From Plantago major (Eukaryota; Streptophyta; Magnoliopsida; Lamiales; Plantaginaceae): a stretch of 64,000 bases of DNA. The DNA lies in assembly GCA_026545765.1 (NCBI GenBank), contig JAIFAC010000455.1:35007-99006 (forward strand), given 5' to 3'. This document shows positions 34,111-46,978 of the stretch, in pieces (within the stretch, counting starts at the first letter, position 1; every line of letters starts with the position of its first letter). The notes below the pieces were generated by a model. It made no database searches. It was not told where the DNA came from and saw nothing but the letters and a program-made list of their open reading frames with translations. The translations under genes and the position numbers were made by a program.

Positions 34111-36224
34111 TTAAGTTTGACTAGAAGAATGATGGGAGACCTTAGTTTTCATTAATTCCTTCAACTTCAGAAGCTTCTCATGAAAATGATTTATGGTTGT
34201 CTGCTCATCTTTATTCATATACTTCCCCTTGGACAAATCTGGTCGAGGTTTTATGTTGGGATCATGGAGCACACTGTTCCTGCTGCCACCAAAGGTAAAG
34301 CAACGGGCAATCCCTGCACATAGAATACATTTGATAATACGTATACAGCGGATCATACTCCAACGATCTATTTGAACCAAATAGTTGACTCTAAATTGAA
34401 GAAAATCAGATTTAAAAAAAAAAGAACTCAGTAACTTATTAAGACTGGAACTATGCATTACCAATAGCACCAATTGCATCAAGCCGATCAGCATCTTGCA
34501 CCACCCCAAATTCTGGACAATTGCTACTCACTGCTTGTCCTGTAACCTCTTCTTTGAAACCTGGAAAATTTGGACCACCAGTTGTAAGAAAACTACGGTA
34601 AAGGCTGTACTATCCCGGAAAAGCACATAAAAATTTGAGCAGCAATAGATAGCCGCAACCTAATTAGATGATATAAGGGAAACACGTTCCGTAGTAAGAA
34701 AAAAGGGGGGAGGGATGCCTTCTTAACTCCAGATATGAAGACGAGAAACTCTATACAGTTTCTTTCTGGATAAATTCTGAAACATTCTAGTAAATTGAAT
34801 TGCCAAGTTTGGTCTGCTCACCATGCACGGGAGAGACAGAACTTATAGCCTTATGTTTGAGCACAATTATTAACATGCAATAACTAAAGGAACAATTCCT
34901 ACCATTTACATACCAGTATTCAAAATTACACAGAAGAAATTAACCGTAAAGAAAAAAGAGAATTGTAAAAAATCAAGAGGTGATGGCTTTTATAGAAACT
35001 TAATGCCAATTACATGCTTACAAAAATCCAAACCAATTTCTATAAAGGATATAGGTTATAGACATTCAGATTTCATATTACTAACCATAGAGTGGAACAA
35101 TGCTCCAAATTTCATGAACTAGATACAAAGCTCTATATATGTAACAAACAAGTGCTCAAGAAGGCTCACCCATTCCCTTTATGATGCTCAATATCTTTGA
35201 TTTAATACAAGTGTCTACTCCTTCCTTGGTGAGAAAGTCCTCGACAATCTTTGCTTCAGATGGATCTCTACATGCCAACGAAGAAAAAGATGAGGGTAAA
35301 ACAATAAATAAGACCAACAGGGCATAAATGTGAAAAGTTACTAACAATCTCTATGATTGATGTACCATCTAACAAGTTGGAAACACCGCATATGTTTATA
35401 AACAATCTGGGTTGGTAAATCGACAATTGCGGAGAAAAACTATTGGTTTCAGGATAAAAGTGTGGAAAGATGTAAAAGTGCTGGTAAACAAGTAAGAACA
35501 CCAACCTCATATATTTGTAGTCCCCTGCAATTTGTAATGCAATTGCGCCCATCAGTATGTGAAAGACAAATAATACGACATCAAGAAAAAAATACTTGTG
35601 TTACACATTGCTCAATATGGCAACATCAAGGAAGATAAAAAAGATGTAAAGCATATCAATATGGAAGACAACTGATTCTTCTGTAACTGATGAAACCATG
35701 CTCGATATAGCATCCGAATAAATTATACAACCACGATCAAATATGGCAGTGTAAATGCTGCTAAATTCACTAATGTGTTGCCAACAGAAGTAGAAAAATA
35801 TATGAATCTTATAGGCATATTTATATCTGACCAGAAATTCGACTAACAATTCAGCTAAACAGAAGGTAACGTAATTTTATCAATAAGTCCTCTTAATAAA
35901 ATTTAGTAATAGTTGTAGTAAGATGTTGATGGTACCTATGTCGTGAAGGAGTGCTGCTAACTCAACCTGCAAAGTTAACAAAGACAAAATACATTAGCAG
36001 GAAAAAGAGTGTTTCCGAAATATGTTAGGGTTAGCAGGAAAGGGGGAAAAAAGTTACAGTGAGCATTGAATCAGGCGAATTGGAGAGGCCATCTTCTTCA
36101 GTGGCAAGAGAGAGAGCAAGGCTCCTGACTCTGAAAGCGTGGGCAGCATCGTGAGAAGCATCGTTTCTTTCATGGCGGATTGAACCAACTTCTCTGCTTT
36201 CACTATTATCTCACTCTTCCCCAT
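34111..36224 (-). CDS. HD-domain metal-dependent phosphohydrolase, six exons, one frame break
   Basis: Exons: 36224-36058, 35966-35936, 35524-35506 (19 nt), 35267-35170, 34560-34462, 34313-34111, all with GT-AG introns. The spliced product is about 205 residues. It reads MGKSEIIVKAEKLVQSAMK, then DASHDAAHAFRVRSLAL, VELAALLHDIGDYKYMRDPS, AKIVEDFLTKEGVDT, NCPEFGVVQDADRLDAIGA and GIARCFTFGGSRNS. The H...HD...D pattern (SHDAAH, LLHDIGD, QDADRLDAIG) gives the metal ligands of the HD superfamily, closest to bacterial YpgQ-like hydrolases acting on nucleotides or similar phosphates; the plant substrate is unknown. No targeting peptide is evident. Exons total 617 bases, one short of a multiple of three. 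The missing base falls at an A-run (36164-36166, AAA seen where AAAA restores K-E-N-D). Confidence 0.88.
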
Positions 36225-36864
36225 TTTTAGTCTCACAGCCAACTGATTCTTCTTCTCTAACCCTTCTCTGCGTTTTTCAGAGAACAAAGAGTTGCTTTGT
36301 TGATCAATTGGGATATTGAAATTCACTGCGGTTTGACACTTATTTTTTTACTTTTATAAGTCAAAAATACATTTCAAGTCCGAAATTAACGACCCGACCA
36401 CTAAACGTAATTACTCATGGATTGATTTCCAACTGATATGTGGGCTACTATAAGAGACTTTCCAGTTAGACTTTGTTCTTTTCGTTCTGAAAGACAAGAT
36501 AAAATATAACCGTTCGAATCGAATCGAATCAAATTAATGAAGCTGTAACAAGATAAAAGAGCCTTTTAGTTTATGAAGAACCTGCTCGTCTAAACGCATG
36601 TATTTTAATCGATTAAGAATTTGCTCATATGGTATAAACAACTTTAAATTTATAAAGAAGATTGTTATCCACACACGTCACACCTAGATAAGAGTGGGAC
36701 TATCAATTAGTTGGAAATGATAGATTTGATAGCTTTAGAGTCCAATTGCACAAGTTATCCCATCCTAGAGTGAGTCTAGCACGAATCTACCATTCTAAAG
36801 TTTCTCCTTGATAAAATGAGCTGATAAAGTTACGGATTCATGATAAAATGATTGTTATTTGATC
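36225..36864. other. Upstream region of the HD-domain gene
   Basis: Probable promoter of the minus-strand gene starting at 36224. A short GAATC repeat at about 36516-36530 resembles the ends of the Harbinger-type copies at 17.5 and 20.6 kb, but no further element sequence follows. Confidence 0.4.
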
Positions 36865-37450
36865 TGTTACAGAGCTTCCTTGAAAAGTCCATGAAGCCCA
36901 CTCAATGTCACTTTCTGCCAATGCAGCTAACTGACATGTTATGTACCTGTTATCGATATCGCTCGTGCCCCTTGGTCTATTCCAAACTCACTGAGAAAAA
37001 GGAGGAACATTGGCTAGCTGCTTCCTCTAACCAGAAAAGTACAGTTATTTTTCGGCATTTTGGGTTAAATTAGCACATAGTAACTGATTAGATTGAGTGT
37101 CGCATTTCACTGCTGGTGTACCAAATGAGTACCATTGCGTTCCAAACTAATTTGTTACCTACATTTATACCAGTGGTTTGATTCCAAGAAGGAAAGGACT
37201 GTATCATAGTTTAACCCTGAAACCATCACCAGGAAGTCAGGACTTTCATCAACCACTGCCTGATGAACCGCGAAGACATTCATGTTTAAAGATTACCTGT
37301 TATGTTTTGAAATGCCAGCTTTAAACCAAGTTTATCCAATGATTGTGAAACTGTGAAGCTCCCATATTCGAGTCTAGTAAGCATGAATCTAGCCCAAACC
37401 TTGCCACAGGCTAATTCACTTTTCTCAACCTGGAACCTGCTCAGAGAGCG
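36865..37450 (-). pseudogene. Decayed tandem copy of the GH5 gene
   Basis: Non-coding DNA collinear with pieces of the neighbouring GH5 gene on the same strand. 36868-37135 matches about 38338-38600 (landmarks ttatgtacctgttatc, tctattcc.aa.tcact, cctctaa.cagaaa). 37160-37245 matches about 38640-38710 (aagaaggaaagga, taaccctgaaac). 37245-37420 matches 39060-39230 (gattgtgaaactgtga, cccatattc). The segment that should lie between the last two, the start of exon 2, the intron and the end of exon 1, is missing. The lectin exon is not seen. Frames are broken throughout. The plus-strand open frame at 36852-37073 is only its antisense. Confidence 0.8.
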
Positions 37451-37657
37451 CTTGAGTTGCAAGTTAGTGATATATGAACCAGAAAAAGAAAACCTGAAAT
37501 TTTGTGCATAAATCCAGTTTTAAAGCTGAAGAGTATTTGAACTTGTTCCCATTCATACATGGTTATTCTGGGCATGCCAGGCAGTCAGGCACATATATAT
37601 AAATTTCTAATTAAGTTGTGTCTTGCTATTAATTTCTTGATTTTTCATAAGATTACT

Positions 37658-39482
37658 CTACACATTTGCAGGTACAAACTTAAACCACTGTACTTCTGGA
37701 TTCTGAGCACAGCTAGGAAGATCAGCCAGATTATCTTGTACACAGAGACATTTCTTGGTCACAATTCTATCATCAGCACCATTCTTTTCCAAGCACAAGT
37801 ATCTCCCAAGTCCATCCTGAGAAGCTAGATGTAGCCCGGATGCTGATACATATTTCCAATTATTCGTGCAGTTCTTAGAAACACGGGCTGTGACACCATC
37901 TCCTCTCACTTCTAGGCAAAAAGGACTGCCTGCTTGCTTTATTGGCCCATTGTCTTGGTGTTGATCCCATCGTGCTGCGTTCTTGCAATTGCCTAGAACA
38001 ACAATGCCCTTTCCAACGTGTGCACATAGGCCACTAAAAGGGTGGTACAATATGTAATTCGTTGGTCTAGTCGAATTTGGATCTGTGACATTTACATTAA
38101 ATGCTTAGAGGAGATTTTAAAATGTAAATTTGTGCAAGTCAATTAGGCCAATGTATGTTCTGTTTAAAGAAAAGGGGAAGAAGTGCTTGGTGTGTGCATC
38201 ATGACAGAGAGCAAATAGTACCTTGATTAATCTGTCTTAAAAGTTGCAATCTGTCAAGAAAACCGGGATTTCTAGGACGATCCCAGTTGAGATCAGCCAC
38301 ACCATACACTTCCTCCAAGTTCACCTTCCTTCACAAGAAAATATAGCTCCTTGGAAAGTCCACAACGCCCAATCAATATCATTCTCTGCTACAGCTGCTA
38401 ATAAGCAACTTATGTACCTGTTATCTGCATCATTCGTGCCTCTCTGGTCTATTCCGAATTCACTAAGAATGAGAGGAAAGGAATTGTTGCCTCTAATCAG
38501 AAACAGATAATTATCCTCAGCATTTTTAGTTACTCTAGCACATAACTGGTTAGAATGTGCGAGCCATTCGTCAGCTGGATAACCAAAAGCGTACCAATGT
38601 GCTTCAAACACCAACTTGTTGTTTATATTTACCCCAAACGACTTCAATTTCAAGAAGGAAAGGATGGTATCATAGTGTAACCCTGAAACTATCACAAGAG
38701 CATTAGGATTTTCTTTATGAATTGTTAGAGCTCCCTCTTGCATGTACCTATACCAATCTGGCTCGTTTTCACGTGGCCCTCTTAGCTCGTTCCTCATACT
38801 CATACCAATAACCTGTATATTCCAACATGTAGAACAAAATTAACAAGTGCATTCAAACAGAATGTTCTGCTTTAACACAGAGAAAAACAGAATGTACTCA
38901 CAGCAGGATGGTTCTTGTATGTCCTTGCAACAACTTGAAGGCCTAATAACCACTCTTTTGGGTCGAAGTAGCATCCCCAAGAACCTGCTCCCATCATTAC
39001 CGCTACAACACCACTGTGGTTTGCTAATATGGTTGTCAAGCACAACCTTGAGATGATGCCTCCCAAGTTCATCAACCACTGCCTGGTGAACCGACACAAC
39101 GTTCATATTAAGAAATTGACGATTATGTTTATAAAAGCCTACCTTTGCAGCTTTCAACCCAAACTTATCAAGTGATTGTGAAACTGTGAGGTTCCCATAT
39201 TCTGTCCTGGTGAACATGAACGTAGCCCAAGTAAACCGCACACAGTTGAATCGCTGCTCGTATTTGAGCTGTTATAAACTTCACGGGCTTCTTCTCAAGC
39301 CCCTCTGGAATCATGGGTTCTAAATGTGACACCCAATTGGCACATGCTAATTTCACTCTTCTGCCAGTCGCCTGATCAACTATCCATCTGGAACTTGTTG
39401 AAAGAGGGTTAGAATCGCAAAATGGTGCTATTCGAAGGACAAGAAACACGAAAATAGCTACATATTTTGTGCAGATAGCCAT
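37658..39482 (-). CDS. GH5 glycosyl hydrolase with C-terminal ricin-B-type lectin domain
   Basis: Exons 39482-38902, 38812-38222 and 38082-37658 with GT-AG introns. I start at the Met at 39482, which gives a signal peptide (about MAICTKYVAIFVFLVLRI); the frame is open up to 39566. Next come RWIVDQATGRRVKLACANWV, FITAQIRAA, NCVRFTWATF, VVLDNHISKPQWCC, YFDPKEWLLGLQVVARTYKN, GMSMRNELRGPREN (acid/base Glu in NE), VFEAHWYAFG, LILSEFGIDQRG (nucleophile Glu) and DIDWALWTFQGAIF. The third exon adds a beta-trefoil lectin domain (YHPFSGLCAHVG, WDQHQDNGPI, SPFCLEVRGDG, RYLCLEKNGADD, VQWFKFVPA). Likely secreted and active on cell-wall beta-glycans, substrate unknown. Frame breaks lie near 39251 and 38976 (each needs two added or one removed base) and at 38324 (one missing base). 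With these the length is a multiple of three, about 533 residues. Confidence 0.88.
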
Positions 39483-42011
39483 TTTGGACAAATTAGCAAC
39501 AGAAATATGCAAACTTACATATATAAACAGAGAAAACAATGACATGTCGAAAGTGTGGAATGACAAGAAATAATCTTGTGACTTGATTTTGCCATGAATG
39601 TTGTAGGTAAGCTAGTATTAATGTACTTAAAGTTTGTTTCCTCTGAAACAAAATAGTGATCTAGCTCTATGATACTTGTAGTTATGAATTTAATTAATAG
39701 TGTTAGGTACCGTTAATTAATTTCCTAGTTATCAACAATGATTGGATCGCAAATCGAATTGAAGGAAAATATCACATTTATAAGTTCAGGTCATCTATCA
39801 TATTAATTCTGATCTTGAGTTTTATTATGGATGATTCAGGGAGGGTGGGTGTAGAGGTGGTTGCCCCGTCTAAACTTTTAAAATATGTACGATATTTTAT
39901 CATTAAGAGTTTAGTATTTTGTCCAATCTAAATTCCTAAAGTATTTTCACACCTCCTAACTTATATTCTATGCCGCCACTAAGTGTTGGTACAATCTCCA
40001 CCAAGAGATTTTAAAAAAAATCATAGTTTAAACGCACAAATTTTTAAAACTTTAGGGGAAATTGCACATGAGTAAACATCAGGGGTAAAGTTTATACAAA
40101 CTTAAAGGGGGAGAAAATGAATTTTTTTCCAAAAATTTGATTTTTTTTAGTAAATAAAAGATAACATTAAACTAAAGAATTAATTTACATCATTGACCAG
40201 AAAGGGCAAAGATTTGCTATTCCATAAACAATAGAGTTGAACTTTTTTGTAATTTTCATTTATTTTTTTTTCTTTTCCCTTATAATATCACCGCCCTTGA
40301 CTTTAGAATTCGTAACTCATAACTCATAAAGGAGGTTGGAATGAATTTGGAAATTTTGAAAAGCGTTATCACCAATGATCCATAGTGAGGTGAAAGTCAA
40401 GATTCAGTTATCATATGGAAGAATTTGAAATTCTTCCAGCACACATTTTCCAATTCAACACTTATAAACTTTAGGAGTAGAAGTATCATGAATAGTAAAG
40501 CAAACCAGTATTTATTTTCACAACAATATAATTATATTTTAAATAAATCATTTCAACAAGCATTAATTGGCATGTACAAATATTGAGATTTGAGTCACAT
40601 GCCGCACTAATATCATTCGAGGTTTGTTAGACTTTGTTTTACGGCTCACCTCATCAGAAGAAATGACTCCATGTAACTCACATAAATGGTGAGAAATGGC
40701 ACCAATTAATTTTTCATCATTTGTAGAGTCGAGACAAATTGAAAAAAAAAGTGGTACTACCATTATTACTTTGAATGCAATCCATTTTTTTAGTACACTA
40801 CTATCTATATATCTGTAAATAATATCATGATGTAGTTGTAAGTTGTACGGTTCGATTTCATCGACCTCATTAAAATTTCAAGTTTGAACAAATTTGAAAT
40901 TGTTAGCTAGACGTACAGAAAAAATTGACGACTTATAAGGAAACGCTCATGGATTGTTAGCATTTTAGCAAGGTGATATATTTTTCCAATTTTTTCTAGA
41001 ATATGTCAAATATTCTCTTGGTTTCTCGAGTAGTGTAGTCATTAGTTCTCACAACAACCTAACCATTTGTATTATTACTAGTATATAGTAGACTGCATTC
41101 CATATATTGCGTGATAAAAGTAAATGTTATTTGTGACATATTCCGGATATATTTAATCAGTTATGGTCAAAAGGAGCTGAGCTCAATGTCTATCTAGATT
41201 TGGTTTTGAAAACTTTGGTGTGGAATCATTGTAACATGGATGGGTTCATTTTTTGTTACTCTTGACCAGCGTTTGCAACCTTTTGTAACATTAAACGTGG
41301 AAATTAATATTGCACGTCTCCAAGTGGTTACAGATGGCGGATCGCAAATATCACTTTTACACCGTCTTTTTCAGAAATAACGTAAACTATGCAAACGTCT
41401 AATTAAACAAATACTACAATACATGTAGTCACTTTTACACCGTCTTTAACAAAAGTTGCGTGGTTCATATCCTTCCCTATATTGCAAGGGCCCCACAACA
41501 ACACACAGTTACCATTAAACAGCCCTGATCACCAAAATGTACAAAGTATCATCAACAATCCTTTCATATTTACAACAAAACCAGAAACTAGCTCAGAATT
41601 TTGTGCGAATGTTGTTGACACTTGACACCCATAAAATCAAGCACATGGTTTCAGCATCTACGTTGCAACTGTGAAATTATAAATAGGAATTGATATAGAA
41701 AGAGGCTTTTTGTTAATGGCAGGTTATAAGTGTCACAAAAATATGTATTAATACACTTCTGCTCTGCTTTTAACAAAAATGCCCTCTATCTATATCAATT
41801 CACAAAACAAATCGCCTGCTCCTCCAAACAATCTTAACAAGAAACTAGAAGAAAATATTTTGTAAAATCCATTTTACGCACAACAAAATCTGCAGGCATT
41901 AAGTAGGCAGATAAATCTGTCGCAAGTAGTAACGCACAATGTGGTTATACAGATAAATGGAAAGGAACATGTGAGAAAGTGTGCTCCTACGGCCACAATC
42001 ACGTCCATGAT
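39483..42011. other. Intergenic between the GH5 and CDPK genes
   Basis: No recognisable gene. The phrase cacttttacaccgtcttt occurs twice in direct orientation (about 41353 and 41430). The part from about 41500 to 42011 is likely 3' untranslated sequence of the CDPK gene. The open frame at 40563-40763 has no family features. Confidence 0.4.
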
Positions 42012-45000
42012 CTATTTCCGCTCATGATCAGTAACTAGGTCCGGTTTCTTCTTCATCATTGCAACAAACTCGTCATAATTAATCTTCCCATCCTGCCCAC
42101 ATCAGAAAATAATCTCCTTGTTAATGGAAAAGATAACAGAAATCAACCAAGTTAGATGAATATGATTGACTATATGAAGCTCAAGTGTATTTGGGAGGAA
42201 CACAAGGCCATACTTGATCAGTGTCCACTTCTGCAAGGATTTCCTTTATTGTTTTAGCATCACCCATGTTGTATTCTGTCATTGCCTGCTCCAGCTCTTC
42301 CATGGTAATGTATCTACATTCACACGCAAGGATAAGATACATATGCTCAAATCCAGGATCCAATTAATTTGAGTAATGCATAAAATAACAAAATTATACC
42401 CGCTCTTGTCCTTGTCAAAATGTTCAAAGGCTTTGAACAAATGTTCTTCCTTCTCTACTCGGTTCATGTGCATAGTAGCTGTGATAAATTCAATGTAATC
42501 AATCGTGCCACTTCCATCCACATCAGCCTGGATTACCAACCACATGTCCCACATTAGGCTTTATACTAATAATTGCAAATTAAAGTGCATTTAGAGCTGT
42601 TATTCACAGACAAGCATCTTGGCAAACATAGATATATCATGAAAAATAGTACTATCATACTTATCAGTTAGTTGAAAATTGAAATAATTGTGAATTGGCA
42701 ACCCTGCTGGCATGTAAATTTATCTATCTACCCTGTGAATAGTATTGCAGTGACACACCTAGCTCATGTACTTACCTTTTGTAGTTTAACAAAATTAAGT
42801 GCACTGGAAATTAATAATACTACTACTATATAGTCGAGAATAAAGCAACTGCATTCAAAAGGAGACCAAAACATATTACGGCGAATTAGGGAAGAACTGC
42901 TTAAGTACAGAGACATGGTATGACTCCTATCTACCGGGCATAGCTCGATGATAACCATAACCAATAATGAAGGAATTTTTTATTTCACGATTAGACAAGA
43001 TTGCAGATAGTACTTTCTCTAATTATATATATGAGCTGATTAGCTCCATTTTTTCGTCCAAAAATATGAGCTAAAATATCATCATTTTTAACATAAATGA
43101 CTGTACATTCGACATACTTAGCCCTGATTATGTTATGGTACATTTTCCAAACACAATTAGTTAATCAAAATATGATAAAACGGAACATCTAAGCATAAAT
43201 GGCTATATTCTATGATAATAAGTTGTGTTACGCGGCCTTTGGAGGGGTTCAAATTAGGGGAATGCATCTACCACCTGGGTGGGTGATGGTGTGCTTATTC
43301 CTATCATTCAAGGTGTGCATCTGCAGATTAGGGAATGAGCTGTTGAAACATGGGTGGTGGTTGTTCATAATGGTTAAGATCAGGGCATGTCGCTCCGTTA
43401 GACCGTCGAATGCAATTTTTTTGCAAATTCTAGAACTTTTTAATATGTGATTGTGAATAAGAACTTTTGTTAGAGGATATAACGGTCAGACGGGTTCAAA
43501 TGAGAGGAATTTACCCAAACCTTGGGTGGGAATGGTACGATTCTTCATAATATTGAAGGTGGACGTTCAAATTAGGGGAACACCAGGTGTGATTATTTCT
43601 AATGTATAAGGTGTGTCTCAAACCGTTAAACCTTTGATCCAAGTTTTTGCCTAATATGTGAAAATAGATGATGAGCTCATCTTTTGGTGCCAGTGAGAGT
43701 ATTGGTTAAAATCAATAACAAAAAGGCATAAATACGGGCAAAAAACTGGTATATTTAAGGATAAATAAGCTAAATCTATACAATTTATCATGTTTTTCTA
43801 ATTTGGGTGGAATATGGAATGAGCTCATCTATTTTAACCAGAGAGAATAAATGAATAATAACAGAATGATCTCAGATGCACAAATCTCCACTTTGAACTG
43901 CAAATATAGGAGTTGGGACTTGTGTAAACAGTAAACATATGCACTAAAACCACAGACCACCATAGTTGAGATGATATCATGTTCATTCACGCTTAAAACC
44001 AAACCAGAACTAGGCAGCAATGCTTAAAGTTTCTTGAAGTGAATAAAGGAAGGAAAAGTACCGCTTCCATTAACTGCTGGACTTCTGCTTCGGATAGTTT
44101 GGTACCCAGCTTAGGCAGACCGGCTTTTAATTCTTCGTATGTAATTGTTCCACTGTTGTCCGTATCCATAGACTTAAACATCTCCTTTAAGCCTATGATT
44201 TCTTCTTCTGAAAGATTTTCCGCTATCACCTAGAAATTCCCACAAATGTATAAGAGCGTTGTCAGAAAGAAAAAAGAACTTCAAATTGATGACTATTTGG
44301 ATAGGAATGCCAACCTTAAGAGCAACTTTCTTGAGCTTATTCATTGCTCGGAATTGCTTCATTCTAGTCAATACAGCAACGTCAAGAGGCTTGTCAGGTG
44401 CATCCCCATCTTCTCTCATCCATGGATGATCTGATTTCAGAATTCGCACTCATATATAAGCACTAGATGATTAAAGAATTAAGTAAATACAAGAACTTTT
44501 GTGTGCATACTCAACATTTTAACTCGGCATTTAGTCAAACATCAAAATTCGCTACATAATTACACTATGCCATTGCACTCAATGTATATCTCACTGCACA
44601 AGCGTCAAGGCAAAAATCTAGACTGATACTTACTTAAGACTTCAGCTGCAGTGAGCCGCTCTTTGGGGTCAGCCTTTAGCATCTTCTTCACAAGATCCTT
44701 TGCACTGCTTGATATCGGCGGCCAGGAGCAGAAGTAAAATCGAGATGTCCACGTAAAATAGCATCAAATATGGCCTGCTCATTCTCTGGGGAAAAAATAA
44801 TAAACAGAGTAAATCACTCACTCCACACATCATAGTAACTTATTACACCAGCTCATTTGAAGCAAACCTCATACACTAAGATACAAAAGAATAAGAGAAT
44901 CTAGAATCTTACGCAGCCTTATTTGAAACCAAGGAACCAACAAAAGAACTATGACTACCTCCGAAACATAAATGATCAACTCTTACGTTGCAATCACCTT

Positions 45001-46129
45001 TGACCTTACCCAGAAAGGATGCAACCCACGAGTGAATTAAAATAGTAAGTGGATGAAATCTGACCTCCCCAGAAAGGTGGAACACCACTGAGTAGGATAT
45101 AGAGTATAACCCAGCACTCCATATATCAGCTTCAGCCCCATAATTTCGTCTCAAAACTTCAGGAGCCACATAATATGCACTCCCAACAAGATCCCTGAAT
45201 CCATCTCCTACAACCATGTGTCAAAATAAGTCATCAGCATTTTGCCCAAATATAGTCATTTACACGAATTCATCCTTTCAATGCCATGGATTATATAACC
45301 TTTCGCTCGAAACACAGTCAATCAATACACCATTACTAACATCTACGAGATTACACATACTGCCATTTCACTCAAAAACATAAAGCAATCCAAATTAACA
45401 ATCCAATAGCATTACCATGTAATTCAAAACACCAACAGCAATACAAGCGAATTCGAAAACCGGCATACCGTGTTTGAAGAAGACAGATAGGCCAAAATCA
45501 GTAGCCTTAATAGGCGCATCATCATCCTGACTATGAAGCAGAAAATTCTCCGGCTTCAAATCCCTATGCATAACCCCCATAGAATGACAGGCGTGCACCA
45601 CCTCCACCATCTGCCGACACGCCGCAGCCGCCTGCCTCTCAGAATAATGCCCCTTGGCAATAATCCGATCGAAAAGCTCACCTCCAGCACAGAGCTCCAT
45701 GACCAAATGCACATTGTGCCGATCCTCAAACACCTCCTTCAGCTCCACAATATTCCGGTGACCGGTGAGATGATGCATAATCTGCACCTCGCGCCTCACA
45801 TCGGCGATGTCATCGGCGTTGACGAGCTTGCGAGTGGCGATTGACTTGCAGGCGTAGACGTGGCGCGTGGCGCGGTGGGTGACGAGGTGAGTGACGCCGA
45901 ACTGGCCGCGGCCGAGCTCGCGGCCGAAAATGTAGGAGACGTGGATGTCGGACATAGGGCGGCCGAGGATGCGGCCGTTGGTGGTGGGGAGAGGGCGGCG
46001 AGGGGGAGGTGCGGCATCGGCGGGGAGGACGTTGATCTTGCCGGCCGTGGGTGGGGGTGGTGTGTCAGTGGTGGTGGGGGGTGGTGGAGTGGTGGGTGTG
46101 TAGCTGATGCTGCTGCTGCAGTTACCCAT
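42012..46129 (-). CDS. CPK: Calcium-dependent protein kinase (CDPK/CPK), eight exons
   Basis: Exons: 46129-45469, 45207-45065, 44785-44634, 44430-44315, 44229-44062, 42527-42400, 42313-42214, 42092-42012. It starts MGNCSS, giving Gly2 for myristoylation with Cys4 for palmitoylation, followed by a Pro/Thr-rich variable region. The kinase domain has [14 protein letters not shown] (P-loop), YACKSI (catalytic Lys), [21 protein letters not shown] (DFG) and [11 protein letters not shown]. The junction region is [20 protein letters not shown]. Four EF-hands follow: [36 protein letters not shown] and [12 protein letters not shown]. This is a calcium-activated Ser/Thr kinase at membranes, in stress and immune signalling. 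Exons 2 and 3 are 143 and 152 bases, each one short of the usual 144 and 153. A G is lost from GGGG (45110-45112) and a C from CCC (44725-44726). With both restored the product is 516 residues. Subgroup II (CPK29-like) is my guess. Confidence 0.95.
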
Positions 46130-46910
46130 TGAATTGATTTCTGTGGATTGGGTGGGTGGGTGGGTCGCTCTGAGATTTTTTTTCTCTTTCTAGTCAAATT
46201 GGGTTTTAATGTGTCCGAAATGTGAATGACTTTATTGCCCCTCTCGAGATATTTACACTAACTGGTGGTGGTGTTTTCCTCGTGTGGAGTCGTTGAGATG
46301 AACTACTACTCGCGCTATCACTTGATTCAATCCAAGGATGTACATTTTATCGGCTTAAACCATCACCCTTTTGGACATATTATCATACCATATTAAAATT
46401 GAAAATTCACACTTATATTTCGCAAACATGATCATTTATGTCTTCAGATTTCACTAGATTAAAAAAAAAACAAAAGAAAAAGTATGGTTCAAATGTATTT
46501 TGGTTTAACTTGTATGGTTCATGTGTTGTGGCTTTATAAGACTATTATAAATAAAAATAATATTGTATTCTAGACATCTAACAATGAAAATGTGATACTG
46601 ATTGCAATTTATTTTCAGACCATATTCAGCCTGCTTCACCATCGTATATCTTTCCTTAATTCCTTAATGCATGTATTTTAAAAGGAAAAAGAAAAAAACT
46701 AGGAATTTAGATAATATCAAGGATATTTATTTAATAAAGTTTTGTTTTGGTTGTAAAGGTATGCTTTGCCAACCAAATTCACTTGCCTATCCTTGTCACA
46801 TCCTTTGGCAATTTTCACGTGTCAAAGGTGCTTTCTGTTTCACAAGTTCATAACATAAGTGTGAGCAGTGGGATCAAATGGTAACAGAAAATAAATGAGT
46901 CGCTCAAAAT
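46130..46910. promoter_or_regulatory. Upstream region of the CDPK gene
   Basis: Probable 5' leader and promoter of the minus-strand kinase gene, with a GGGT-rich patch at about 46150-46168. The open frame at 46671-46853 has no family features. Confidence 0.35.
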
Positions 46911-46978
46911 TGCGTTTGCCGAGTCGAACCTGGGTCTATTGCTTGAAGGCAATTATCCTAACCGTTGACTACAAACGC
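46911..46978 (-). tRNA. tRNA-Gly(UCC)-like, 68 nt, possibly mis-sequenced
   Basis: Minus-strand reading gives acceptor GCGTTTG pairing with CAAACGC, a D-arm, an anticodon stem ATTGC/GCAAT and T-arm GGTTCGA, in the order of plant tRNA-Gly(UCC). Against the usual form it lacks one C in the D-stem CC, one C of the anticodon loop (CTTCAA where CTTCCAA is expected), two Cs in the T-stem CCC, and has one G-to-A change. All losses are from C-runs. As printed it would not fold normally. Either a pseudogene or a good gene with homopolymer errors. Confidence 0.65.

Noticed and set aside
36852..37073. 73-codon plus-strand open frame
   Set aside because: Antisense of the decayed GH5 copy; collinear with the neighbouring GH5 gene on the minus strand.
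39059..39130. A possible 60-base intron in the GH5 gene with GT and AG ends
   Set aside because: The segment reads in frame with conserved GH5 sequence (KHNRQFLNMNVVSVHQ), so it is coding.
45533..46197. Open frames antisense to or out of frame with CDPK exon 1
   Set aside because: The GC-rich Pro/Ala-coding sequence leaves other frames open; only the minus-strand MGNCSS frame carries the kinase motifs.
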